The notes under the pieces were generated by a model. It was not told the DNA's origin, searched no databases, and worked only from the letters and a program-made list of their open reading frames with translations. A DNA stretch of 64,000 bases from Blastomonas natatoria (GTDB lineage: Bacteria > Pseudomonadota > Alphaproteobacteria > Sphingomonadales > Sphingomonadaceae): assembly GCF_003201955.1 (NCBI RefSeq), contig NZ_QJJM01000014.1, forward strand, positions 37,882 through 101,881, read 5' to 3'. A program made the position numbers and the translations under genes. This document shows, one piece after another, positions 1 to 9,432 of the stretch. The first letter of the stretch is position 1. Every line of letters begins with the position of its first letter.

Positions 1-48
1 AGCTTTTGCTGCCCTGCCGACAGAGCCATTTCACCAGGAAGCGCCTCC

Positions 49-618
49 TTGACCGATCTTGCCGCCGTTGCCGCTCTTGTCGAACCCGAAGCCAGCGCGC
101 TCGGCTTCGATCTCGTGCGCGTGCACCTGTTCGGCGCGGGCGACGATCGCACGCTGCAGATTATGGCCGAGCGGCCGGAGACCGGCCAGCTCAACATCGA
201 CGACTGTGCCACGCTCTCGCGGCGCATTTCGGACGTGTTCGACGCGCTGGAAGAAGCGGGCAAGGACCCGGTGCCCGGTGCCTATCGGCTGGAGGTCAGC
301 TCGCCCGGAATCGACCGGCCGCTTACCCGGCTCAAGGATTATGGCAGCTGGCTGGGCCATGAGGCGCGGCTGGTGCTGACCGAGGCGGCGCAGGGCCGCA
401 AGCAGCTGACCGGCGACCTTGTGTCGCTGGAAGGCGAGATGATCACCGTGCAGGACAAGAAGGTCGGCCAAGTCACCGTGCCATTCACCCAGGTGATCAG
501 CGCCAAGCTGATGCTGACCAACAAGCTGATTGCCGCCACCCGCCCGCTCGATACCAGCGGCGTGGACGACATCGAAGAAATTGACGAAAACGCAGACCTC
601 GAAGAACAGGAAGACTGA
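49..618 (+). CDS. rimP: Ribosome maturation factor RimP
   Basis: Assists maturation of the 30S subunit in the cytoplasm. The 189-aa product has the two-domain RimP layout: an N-terminal alpha/beta domain (about residues 1-75) and a C-terminal SH3-like domain (about 95-165). The family signature EVSSPGIDRPL is at residues 82-92, and the C-terminus is strongly acidic, as often seen in alphaproteobacteria. The start is a TTG at 49, preceded by AGGAAG at a normal distance; no in-frame ATG fits the family N-terminus. It is followed after 2 bp by nusA, so the two are almost certainly cotranscribed in the rimP-nusA-infB operon. The promoter is outside the window. Confidence 0.95.
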   Translation: MTDLAAVAALVEPEASALGFDLVRVHLFGAGDDRTLQIMAERPETGQLNIDDCATLSRRISDVFDALEEAGKDPVPGAYRLEVSSPGIDRPLTRLKDYGSWLGHEARLVLTEAAQGRKQLTGDLVSLEGEMITVQDKKVGQVTVPFTQVISAKLMLTNKLIAATRPLDTSGVDDIEEIDENADLEEQED

Positions 619-620
619 TC

Positions 621-2246
621 ATGGCCAGCGCCATTTCTGCCAACAAGGCTGAACTTCTCGCCATCGCCAACTCGGTGGCGACTGAAAAGATGATCGACAA
701 GGCCATCGTGCTCGAAGCGATGGAAGAGGCGATCCAGCGCGCGGCGCGGGCCCGTTACGGCGCAGAGAACGACATCCGCGCCAAGCTCGATCCGGTCAGC
801 GGCGACCTGCGCCTGTGGCGCGTTGTCGAGGTGGTCGAGACGGTCGAGGACTATTTCAAGCAGGTCGATGTCAAGCAGGCCGAAAAGCTGCAGAAGGGCG
901 CCGTCGTCGGCGACTTCATCGTCGATCCGCTGCCGGCCGTGGACCTGGGCCGCATCGACGCGCAGGCCGCCAAGCAGGTGATCTTCCAGAAGGTCCGCGA
1001 TGCCGAGCGCGAGCGCCAGTATGACGAGTTCAAGGACCGTGTCGGCGAGATCATCACCGGTGTCGTCAAGTCGGTCGAGTTCGGCCATGTCATCGTCAAC
1101 CTGGGCCGTGCGGAAGGCGTGATCCGCCGCGAACAGCAGATCCCGCGCGAAGTCGCCCGCGTTGGCGACCGCATCCGCGCGATCATCCTCAACGTCCGCC
1201 GCGAGAACCGTGGTCCGCAGATCTTCCTGAGCCGCGCGCATCCCGATTTCATGCGCAAGCTGTTCGAGCTGGAAGTGCCGGAAATCTACGACGGCATCAT
1301 CCAGATCAAGGCCGCGGCGCGCGATCCGGGCAGCCGCGCGAAGATCGGCGTGATCAGCTATGACAGCTCGATCGATCCGGTCGGCGCGTGCGTCGGCATG
1401 AAGGGCAGCCGCGTGCAGGCGGTCGTGCAGGAAATGCAGGGCGAGAAGATCGACATCATCCCCTGGTCGGAAGACACCGCGACCTTTGTCGTCAACGCAC
1501 TGCAGCCCGCAACGGTCAGCCGCGTGGTGATCGACGAGGAAGAAAGCCGCATCGAGGTTGTCGTTCCCGACGATCAGCTGTCGCTCGCCATCGGTCGCCG
1601 CGGCCAGAACGTGCGCCTGGCCAGCCAGCTTACCGGCTCTGCCATCGACATCATGACCGAGGCGGAATCGAGCGAGAAGCGCCAGAAGGAATTCACCGAG
1701 CGTTCGGAAATGTTCCAGAACGAGCTCGATGTGGACGAAACGCTGTCGCAGCTTCTGGTCGCCGAAGGGTTCAGCGAGCTGGAAGAAGTCGCCTATGTCT
1801 CGCCTGAAGAGCTTTCGAGCATCGAAGGCTTTGACGAGGAACTGGCCGAAGAGCTGCAGAGCCGTGCGCAGGAAGCGCTCGAGCGCCGCGAAGAGGCATC
1901 GCGCGAGGAACGTCGCGGTCTGGGCGTCGAGGATGCGCTGGCCGAGCTGCCGCACCTCACCGAGGCCATGCTGGTGACTTTGGGCAAGGCGGGCATCAAG
2001 ACGCTCGACGATCTGGCTGATCTCGCTACCGACGAGCTGATCGCCAAGAAGCGCACCGAGCAGCGCCGCCGCGACAATTCGGCCAATGCCAACAAGCGGC
2101 CCGAGGACAAGGGCGGCGTTCTCGCCACCTATGGCCTGACCGAAGAGCAGGGCAACGAGATCATCATGGCCGCACGCGCGCACTGGTTCGAGGACGAGGA
2201 CACGAGTGCAGACGGGGAGGACGCGCATGCGGAAACTTCCCAATGA
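621..2246 (+). CDS. nusA: Transcription termination/antitermination factor NusA
   Basis: Binds RNA polymerase and nascent RNA and modulates pausing, termination and antitermination. The 541-aa protein shows the N-terminal RNAP-binding domain (about 1-130), an S1 domain beginning near residue 139 (VGEIITGVV), and two KH domains; GMKGSR near residue 258 and AIGRRGQNVR near 323 mark the GxxG-type loops. Acidic helix-hairpin-helix repeats (AEGFSELEEV, SIEGFDEELA) occupy about 375-500. An ATG start is used 2 bp after rimP. Its 3' end overlaps the start of ylxR by 20 bp, which indicates translational coupling. Length and domain order are typical of alphaproteobacteria. Confidence 0.97.
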   Translation: MASAISANKAELLAIANSVATEKMIDKAIVLEAMEEAIQRAARARYGAENDIRAKLDPVSGDLRLWRVVEVVETVEDYFKQVDVKQAEKLQKGAVVGDFIVDPLPAVDLGRIDAQAAKQVIFQKVRDAERERQYDEFKDRVGEIITGVVKSVEFGHVIVNLGRAEGVIRREQQIPREVARVGDRIRAIILNVRRENRGPQIFLSRAHPDFMRKLFELEVPEIYDGIIQIKAAARDPGSRAKIGVISYDSSIDPVGACVGMKGSRVQAVVQEMQGEKIDIIPWSEDTATFVVNALQPATVSRVVIDEEESRIEVVVPDDQLSLAIGRRGQNVRLASQLTGSAIDIMTEAESSEKRQKEFTERSEMFQNELDVDETLSQLLVAEGFSELEEVAYVSPEELSSIEGFDEELAEELQSRAQEALERREEASREERRGLGVEDALAELPHLTEAMLVTLGKAGIKTLDDLADLATDELIAKKRTEQRRRDNSANANKRPEDKGGVLATYGLTEEQGNEIIMAARAHWFEDEDTSADGEDAHAETSQ

Positions 2247-2937
2247 CACGGCCGGTGATCTTCTAACCGACGTTGCCACCGATAGTGCCGCCGACAAGGC
2301 GGATGGCCCGATCCGCCGCTGCATCCTCAGCGGCGAACGGGCGGAGCGTGGCGAACTGATCCGGCTGGCGATCGGCCCTGAGGGCCAGGTCGCGCCCGAT
2401 GTGCGAGCGCGTGCCCCGGGGCGCGGCGCCTGGATCGGCGTAACCCGGCCAGAACTGGAAGACGCGATAGCCAGGGGCCGGATGAAGGCGGCGCTCGCGC
2501 GTGCCTTCAAGACAGGTCCCATCGTCGTGCCCGACGACCTGCCCGGCATGATCGAGGAGGCGCTCACCCGCGCGCTGCTCGACCGGCTGGGTCTGGAGGC
2601 GCGCTCGGGCACGCTGCTGACCGGCTCCGACCGGATTGGTGAAGCGGCGCGGCGCGGCAAGGTGTGGATGCTCCTCCATTCCAGCGACAGCTCGCCCGAT
2701 GGCAATGCCAAGCTCGATCAGGCCTGGCGCGTCGGCAGCGACGCCGAGGGCTCGGGCCAGCGCGGGATCGTATTGCCTGTAGACCGCACCCGCCTGTCTG
2801 TGGCATTGGGGCGCGACAACGCGGTTCATGTGGCGCTGACCGATCAGCGCGCCGCCGCCCGCATTGACCAGTTTCTTGGCCGATTGCTGCATTTCAAAGG
2901 GGAGGGGGCCGTGCCCGGCCCCGGCAAGGCAGTCTAG
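2227..2937 (+). CDS. YlxR (DUF448) RNA-binding protein fused to an L7Ae-like domain
   Basis: The N-terminal part (about residues 27-95) is a YlxR/DUF448 domain, with an RRCILSGE stretch and PGRGAWIGV near the loop usually carrying GRGA. The C-terminal half (about 115-200) resembles an L7Ae/YlxQ RNA-binding fold. In Firmicutes these are two adjacent genes (ylxR, ylxQ) in the nusA-infB operon; here they are one polypeptide, as in many alphaproteobacteria. I chose the ATG at 2227 (236 aa) over a GTG at 2206 because GGGGAGG ends 6 bp before the ATG. It overlaps the end of nusA and precedes infB by 93 bp. The molecular role is not firmly known; a nucleic-acid-binding role in transcription or translation is inferred. 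Confidence 0.9.
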   Translation: MRKLPNDTAGDLLTDVATDSAADKADGPIRRCILSGERAERGELIRLAIGPEGQVAPDVRARAPGRGAWIGVTRPELEDAIARGRMKAALARAFKTGPIVVPDDLPGMIEEALTRALLDRLGLEARSGTLLTGSDRIGEAARRGKVWMLLHSSDSSPDGNAKLDQAWRVGSDAEGSGQRGIVLPVDRTRLSVALGRDNAVHVALTDQRAAARIDQFLGRLLHFKGEGAVPGPGKAV

Positions 2938-3030
2938 CGCGCATTGGCGTGTGCGGATCTGCCCCGCGCGGACCGGCGATGCTCGACGCATCGTCATACG
3001 TGAGAATTTATTGAGGATTGAGTCTGTTCG

Positions 3031-5589
<2,559 letters not shown>

Positions 5590-5597
5590 GGCATGAT

Positions 5598-5625
5598 CCC
5601 CGCCGTCCGGTTTCGGTCGGCGGGG
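5598..5625 (+). other. Hairpin in the infB-rbfA gap
   Basis: An 8-bp perfect stem (CCCCGCCG pairing with CGGCGGGG) around a 12-nt loop lies directly after infB and ends 8 bp before the ribosome site of rbfA. There is no T-run, so it is more likely an RNA-processing or stability element than a terminator. Its role is not known. Confidence 0.5.
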
Positions 5626-5644
5626 TATCGTGAAGGAAACGATC

Positions 5645-6061
5645 ATGGCCAGGCATAACGATACCAGCCCCGAAGGGCGCTCGGTGCGCGTGCTGCGCGT
5701 GGGCGAGCAGGTGCGCCATGTGCTGTCCGAACTGCTGACGCGCGGCGAGGTGCATGACGATGTGCTGAGCAGCACCACCGTTTCGGTCACCGAGGTGCGC
5801 ATGTCGCCCGACCTGCGCCACGCAACGGTGTTCGTGAAGCCGCTGCTGGGCAAGGACGAAGAGGTCGTGCTCAAGGCGCTGCGCACCAACACCGCCTATT
5901 TCCAGCGCGAGGTCGCCCAGCGCGTGCGGATGAAATATGCCGCGAAGCTCAAATGGCTGGCCGATGACAGCTTCGACACCGGCAGCCATATCGACCGTCT
6001 GCTGAGCGATCCCAAGGTCGCGCAGGACCTGGGCGGAGATGGCGACGGCGACGACAATTGA
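5645..6061 (+). CDS. rbfA: Ribosome-binding factor A
   Basis: Cold-shock-associated factor that binds the 30S subunit and helps 16S rRNA 5'-end maturation. The 138-aa product has the single KH-like RbfA domain (about 12-115), recognised from [19 protein letters not shown] and [17 protein letters not shown]. An ATG start at 5645 with AAGGAA 6 bp upstream is preferred over a GTG at 5630. It is the last gene of the rimP-nusA-infB block; truB, which usually follows, is displaced by about 1.9 kb. Confidence 0.95.
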   Translation: MARHNDTSPEGRSVRVLRVGEQVRHVLSELLTRGEVHDDVLSSTTVSVTEVRMSPDLRHATVFVKPLLGKDEEVVLKALRTNTAYFQREVAQRVRMKYAAKLKWLADDSFDTGSHIDRLLSDPKVAQDLGGDGDGDDN

Positions 6062-6063
6062 CG

Positions 6064-6085
6064 GCTTACAGGGTAAGACGTAAGC
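6064..6085. promoter_or_regulatory. Inverted repeat upstream of the AbrB/PIN pair
   Basis: GCTTAC and GTAAGC form a perfect 6-bp inverted repeat with a 10-bp spacer, directly upstream of the antitoxin start at 6093; a third GTAAG lies inside the spacer. Toxin-antitoxin pairs of this kind are usually autorepressed by the AbrB-type antitoxin, so this is a plausible operator. This is inference from position and symmetry only. Confidence 0.45.
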
Positions 6086-6092
6086 TGACCGC

Positions 6093-6362
6093 ATGAACGA
6101 TATTACCCGCCTCTCCGCCCAGGGCCAGGTACTGATCCCTCAGGATGTGATCGACCGCCTGCAACTGGCTGAAGGTGAGGCATTTGATGTTCGTGCGCAT
6201 GGCGACGAGATCATCTTACGGCGTTTGTCCAAATCCCCTCGGCGCTCGATCGCCGAAGTCAGACAAAGCCTGCGCGCCATTTATCGGCACAAAGGACCAC
6301 CGATCCCCATCGAGAAGCTGAGTTGGTCGCCAGACGTTGACGATCCATCGCTGGATAACTGA
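6093..6362 (+). CDS. AbrB/MazE-type antitoxin
   Basis: The 89-aa protein begins with a SpoVT/AbrB swapped-hairpin DNA-binding domain (about residues 3-45: SAQGQVLIPQDVIDRL then FDVRAHGDEIILRR). The C-terminal tail is polar and basic, as in antitoxins that wrap their toxin. Antitoxins of this class bind DNA to repress their own operon and bind a PIN-domain RNase partner. The PIN gene starts 11 bp downstream, supporting this reading. Base composition is lower in G+C than in rbfA or tdk, and the pair interrupts a conserved core operon, both signs of acquisition. Confidence 0.88.
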   Translation: MNDITRLSAQGQVLIPQDVIDRLQLAEGEAFDVRAHGDEIILRRLSKSPRRSIAEVRQSLRAIYRHKGPPIPIEKLSWSPDVDDPSLDN

Positions 6363-6373
6363 GACAACGCTCG

Positions 6374-6775
6374 GTGCAGATTTTGGATACTAACGTCCTG
6401 GCGCGTTGGTTGTTGAATGATGACCCGGTTCAGGCCCAGATTGCCGATGATGCTGCCACCCAACCATTTTTGCTCATATGGACTGTTTTCACTGAACTTG
6501 GCTGGGTTCTGGAGAAGGCCGCCGGAGTGCCAAGGCCAATTGTCGCACAAATGATGGAGCAACTGCTGACCTTTGATAATGCCCATATGGAAAACGCTGC
6601 CGCAGTGGAATGGGCCATTGAAAGATACCGGTTGGGTGCTGATTGGGCGGACATGATGCATCTGGCGGCCGCTCCAGTTGATGCAGACAGCTTTGTCACA
6701 TTTGACAAGAAGCTGGCGCGACAAGCAGGTGAGGCCAGTCCGCTTCCGGTCAAACTTCTCAAAAAACCAAGCTGA
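6374..6775 (+). CDS. PIN-domain (VapC-type) toxin
   Basis: Predicted Mg-dependent endoribonuclease that halts translation when the antitoxin is lost. The 133-aa product has the PIN signature: DTNVLAR with D5, an acidic residue in TELGWVLE, and the DWADMMHLA segment carrying a further conserved Asp. Length fits VapC. The start is a GTG at 6374 (first residues MQILDTN), the only codon that keeps the first catalytic Asp at the family position. It overlaps the next gene (tdk) by 1 bp (TGATG), so it is read through into tdk. Confidence 0.9.
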   Translation: MQILDTNVLARWLLNDDPVQAQIADDAATQPFLLIWTVFTELGWVLEKAAGVPRPIVAQMMEQLLTFDNAHMENAAAVEWAIERYRLGADWADMMHLAAAPVDADSFVTFDKKLARQAGEASPLPVKLLKKPS

Positions 6776-7350
6776 TGGCCAAGCTCTATTTCTACTACGC
6801 CTCGATGAACGCGGGCAAATCCTCCACCCTGCTGCAGGCGGCGTTCAACTATGCCGAGCGCGGGATGCGGGCGATGTTGTGGACGGCAGCGTTCGACGAT
6901 CGATACGGCGCCGGACAGATCACCTCGCGCATCGGGCTCAAGGCACCGGCGCATCTGTTCGAGCCCGAGACAGACATTTTCGCGGCGGTGGCGCTGGACC
7001 TGGCCTCTGCCCCGCTCGATTGCGTGCTGGTCGACGAGGCGCAGTTCCTCACCAAGGCACAGGTCTTCCAGTGCGCGCGGATCTGCGACGAGCTGAAGAT
7101 TCCGGTGCTCCGCTACGGTTTGCGCACCGATTTCCAGGCCGAGCTGTTTCCCGGCAGCGCGCAGTTGCTCGCCATCGCGGACCATCTGGTCGAGCTGAAA
7201 GCGGTTTGCGAATGCGGCGCCAAGGCGACGATGAACCTGCGCGTCGACGAAACAGGTCATGCGGTCAAGCAGGGCGCGCAGACCGAGATTGGCGGCAATG
7301 ACCGCTATATCGCGCTGTGCCGCAAGCATTTCATGGCGCGCATGGCATGA
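6775..7350 (+). CDS. tdk: Thymidine kinase (type II)
   Basis: Phosphorylates thymidine to dTMP with ATP in the salvage pathway. The 191-aa protein carries the P-loop NAGKS near residues 12-16, the VDEAQFL segment with the catalytic Glu, and two zinc pairs (CECGA and a C-terminal CRKH). Length is typical of the type II family. The ATG overlaps the PIN toxin stop by one base, and its own stop overlaps the following acetyltransferase start (ATGA). It therefore sits in an operon-like string with the toxin-antitoxin pair. Confidence 0.95.
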   Translation: MAKLYFYYASMNAGKSSTLLQAAFNYAERGMRAMLWTAAFDDRYGAGQITSRIGLKAPAHLFEPETDIFAAVALDLASAPLDCVLVDEAQFLTKAQVFQCARICDELKIPVLRYGLRTDFQAELFPGSAQLLAIADHLVELKAVCECGAKATMNLRVDETGHAVKQGAQTEIGGNDRYIALCRKHFMARMA

Positions 7351-7892
7351 GCGCACTGCGCACCGTGTTGATGGACGGCGACCTTCGGCTCGAACCGCTG
7401 GCCAACTATCATGTCGAGCCGCTGCGCGCCGCCTGCGCGCGCGACCAGGATATCTGGAATATCTACCCCGTATCCATGCTGGGCGAGCATTTCGACCGGG
7501 CGATGGACGAGTTCCACGGCACCGATCGGCGCCTACCGCTGGCAGTTCTCTGGCAAGGCAAGCTGATCGGCATGAGCAGCTACATCAACCCGGATGATGC
7601 CAACCATATCGTCGAGATCGGCGGCACCTATATCGAGCCGCGCGCACGCGGTGCTGCGGGCGTCAACACCCGCATGAAGCGGCTGATGATCGACCATGCC
7701 TTCGCGCAGGGCTTTACCCGCATCGAGTTCCGTGTCGATGCGCGCAATCTGCGCAGCCGGGCTGCGGTGCTGAAGCTGGGGGCCATTCACGAGGGCACCT
7801 TGCGCCGCAACCGCATCACGTGGACGGGCTTTGTCCGCGATACCTGCATCTTCGGGCTGCTGCGCGAAGACTGGGAACGGGCTCGGCCCTGA
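7347..7892 (+). CDS. GNAT-family N-acetyltransferase (RimJ/RimL-like)
   Basis: The 181-aa protein looks like a GNAT enzyme that transfers acetyl from acetyl-CoA to a protein N-terminus or small amine. It shows the early LRLEPLANYHVEPL strand-helix, a central HIVEIGGTYIEPRARG segment and NLRSRAAVLKLGAIHEGTLRRN, the usual C-terminal GNAT motif of RimJ/RimL relatives. The ATG at 7347 overlaps the tdk stop in an ATGA, favoured over an upstream ATG at 7317. The substrate cannot be told from sequence. Confidence 0.88.
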   Translation: MSALRTVLMDGDLRLEPLANYHVEPLRAACARDQDIWNIYPVSMLGEHFDRAMDEFHGTDRRLPLAVLWQGKLIGMSSYINPDDANHIVEIGGTYIEPRARGAAGVNTRMKRLMIDHAFAQGFTRIEFRVDARNLRSRAAVLKLGAIHEGTLRRNRITWTGFVRDTCIFGLLREDWERARP

Positions 7893-7946
7893 CCGCTTGA
7901 TTTTCGGCATTTGGTCAAGAGCGCGAACGCTGCTAACGGGCGGCGC

Positions 7947-8936
7947 ATGCACGGATGGATCATTCTCGACAAGCCTTATGGCATGGGCTCGACCGACGCG
8001 GTGAGCGCCGTCAAGCGCGCCTTTCGCCAGGGTGGGTTCGGCAAGGTCAAGGTCGGGCATGGCGGCACGCTCGACCCGCTCGCCACCGGCGTGCTGCCGA
8101 TCGCGCTGGGCGAAGCGACCAAGCTGACCGGCCAGATGCTCAATGGCGACAAGACTTACGATTTCACGATCCGGTTCGGGGTGGAGACCGACACGCTCGA
8201 CGTCGAGGGCAAGCCGGTAGCGACAAACGACGTACGGCCGACCCTGACCGAGGTCGAGGCGGTGCTGGCGCGCTTCACCGGCCCGATCGAACAGGTGCCG
8301 CCGGCTTTCTCGGCGCTCAAGGTCGATGGCCAGCGGGCATACGACTTGGCGCGCGCGGGCGAGACGGTGGAACTGGCAGGCCGGGCGGTGACGGTGCATG
8401 CGTTGCTTATCCGTCATCCTGAACTTGTTTCAGGATCCATCGCGCCGCAGCAGCTGAAGCCCCAAGACGCTGGATGGACCCTGAAACAAGTTCAGGGTGA
8501 CGAGAGGGAGGCAGGTCGACAGCCGCTTGAAACCGTCACCCTCACCGCCCATGTCTCCAAGGGCACCTATATCCGCAGCCTCGCACGCGACATCGCGCAG
8601 GCGCTGGGCACCGTCGGCCATGTGACCATGCTCCGCCGCACCCAGGCCGGGCCGTTCGAGCTCGATCAGGCGATTTCGCTGGACAAACTGGACGAAATCC
8701 GCCAAGGCGCGGCCCCAGAAGACGTAATCTTGCCATTCGAGGCAGGGCTGGCCGACATCCCGGCTCTTGACCTCACTCCCGATCAGGCAAGGCGGCTCCG
8801 CATGGGGCAGGTCGTGACCGGGATTGCCGCACACGATGGGCGTTACTGGGCGCGGGGGAGCGATGATGCTCCGCTCGCGCTGGTATCGCTTTCGGACCAC
8901 GAGGTCCGCGTGGTGCGCGGTTTCAACTTTGGATGA
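7947..8936 (+). CDS. truB: tRNA pseudouridine(55) synthase TruB with an in-frame palindromic insert
   Basis: Makes pseudouridine at position 55 in the T-loop of most tRNAs. Starting from the ATG at 7947 the protein is 329 aa, beginning MHGWIILDKP. The catalytic Asp is D43 in GGTLDPLATG, and GTYIRSLARD follows later. Between about residues 156 and 186 a roughly 30-aa stretch starting RHPELVSGS is not part of the family; it is encoded by a palindromic repeat element that kept the frame open. A GTG at 7911 would give a longer N-terminus but extends past the family start. rpsO follows after 18 bp. Confidence 0.95.
   Translation: MHGWIILDKPYGMGSTDAVSAVKRAFRQGGFGKVKVGHGGTLDPLATGVLPIALGEATKLTGQMLNGDKTYDFTIRFGVETDTLDVEGKPVATNDVRPTLTEVEAVLARFTGPIEQVPPAFSALKVDGQRAYDLARAGETVELAGRAVTVHALLIRHPELVSGSIAPQQLKPQDAGWTLKQVQGDEREAGRQPLETVTLTAHVSKGTYIRSLARDIAQALGTVGHVTMLRRTQAGPFELDQAISLDKLDEIRQGAAPEDVILPFEAGLADIPALDLTPDQARRLRMGQVVTGIAAHDGRYWARGSDDAPLALVSLSDHEVRVVRGFNFG
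8412..8502. repeat. Palindromic repeat inserted inside truB
   Basis: The arm at 8412-8439 (CGTCATCCTGAACTTG...) pairs with the arm at 8471-8502 (...CAAGTTCAGGGTGACG), with a roughly 30-bp loop. This layout matches palindromic elements widely dispersed in sphingomonad genomes, usually between genes. Here it is translated in frame within truB. Confidence 0.9.
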
Positions 8937-8954
8937 TGTTCGAGGAATGAAGAC

Positions 8955-9224
8955 ATGACGATTACCGCAGAGCGCAAGGAAGAAGTGATCAAGGAATATG
9001 CGCGCGAAGCCAACGACACCGGCTCGCCCGAGGTGCAGGTTGCCATCCTGACCGAGCGCATCAACAATCTGACCGACCACTTCAAGTCGCACCACAAGGA
9101 CAACCACTCGCGTCGTGGTCTGCTGATGATGGTCAACAAGCGCCGCTCGCTGCTGGACTATCTGAAGAAGAAGGATCAGGCCCGCTATACCGACCTGATC
9201 GGCAAGCTGGGTCTCCGCAAGTAA
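8955..9224 (+). CDS. rpsO: 30S ribosomal protein S15
   Basis: The 89-aa product is a full-length S15 that binds the 16S rRNA central domain early in assembly. Family hallmarks include [39 protein letters not shown] and the end LGLRK. An ATG start is used, 18 bp after truB. It is followed by a strong hairpin and then pnp, the same order as in enterobacteria. Confidence 0.98.
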   Translation: MTITAERKEEVIKEYAREANDTGSPEVQVAILTERINNLTDHFKSHHKDNHSRRGLLMMVNKRRSLLDYLKKKDQARYTDLIGKLGLRK

Positions 9225-9232
9225 GCATTCTC

Positions 9233-9260
9233 GAACGGCCCCCCAGCGGGGCCGTTCGTT
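9233..9260 (+). terminator. rpsO terminator/attenuator before pnp
   Basis: GAACGGCCCC pairs with GGGGCCGTTC around a short loop, followed by a T-rich tract (GTTTA). It ends 9 bp after the rpsO stop. In enterobacteria the corresponding terminator is leaky and lets some transcripts reach pnp. The 170 bp between it and pnp hold further short complementary GC-rich segments (GAGGCGGATC, AGGCCGGTCAGCCTG), but nothing I can name. Confidence 0.85.
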
Positions 9261-9432
9261 TATCCGCGCCATGAAATTAAAGTGCGCGGTATCCAACGCC
9301 CCCTTCCGCAATGAGGCGGATCAGGGCGAGCCGGGGCAAGATATGGCCCCGAACCGCGCCAGGCCGGTCAGCCTGGCACCAGAAGAGGCCCCGGTCCGCA
9401 ATAGGGCGCACCGGGTTCGATAAGGAAAATCC

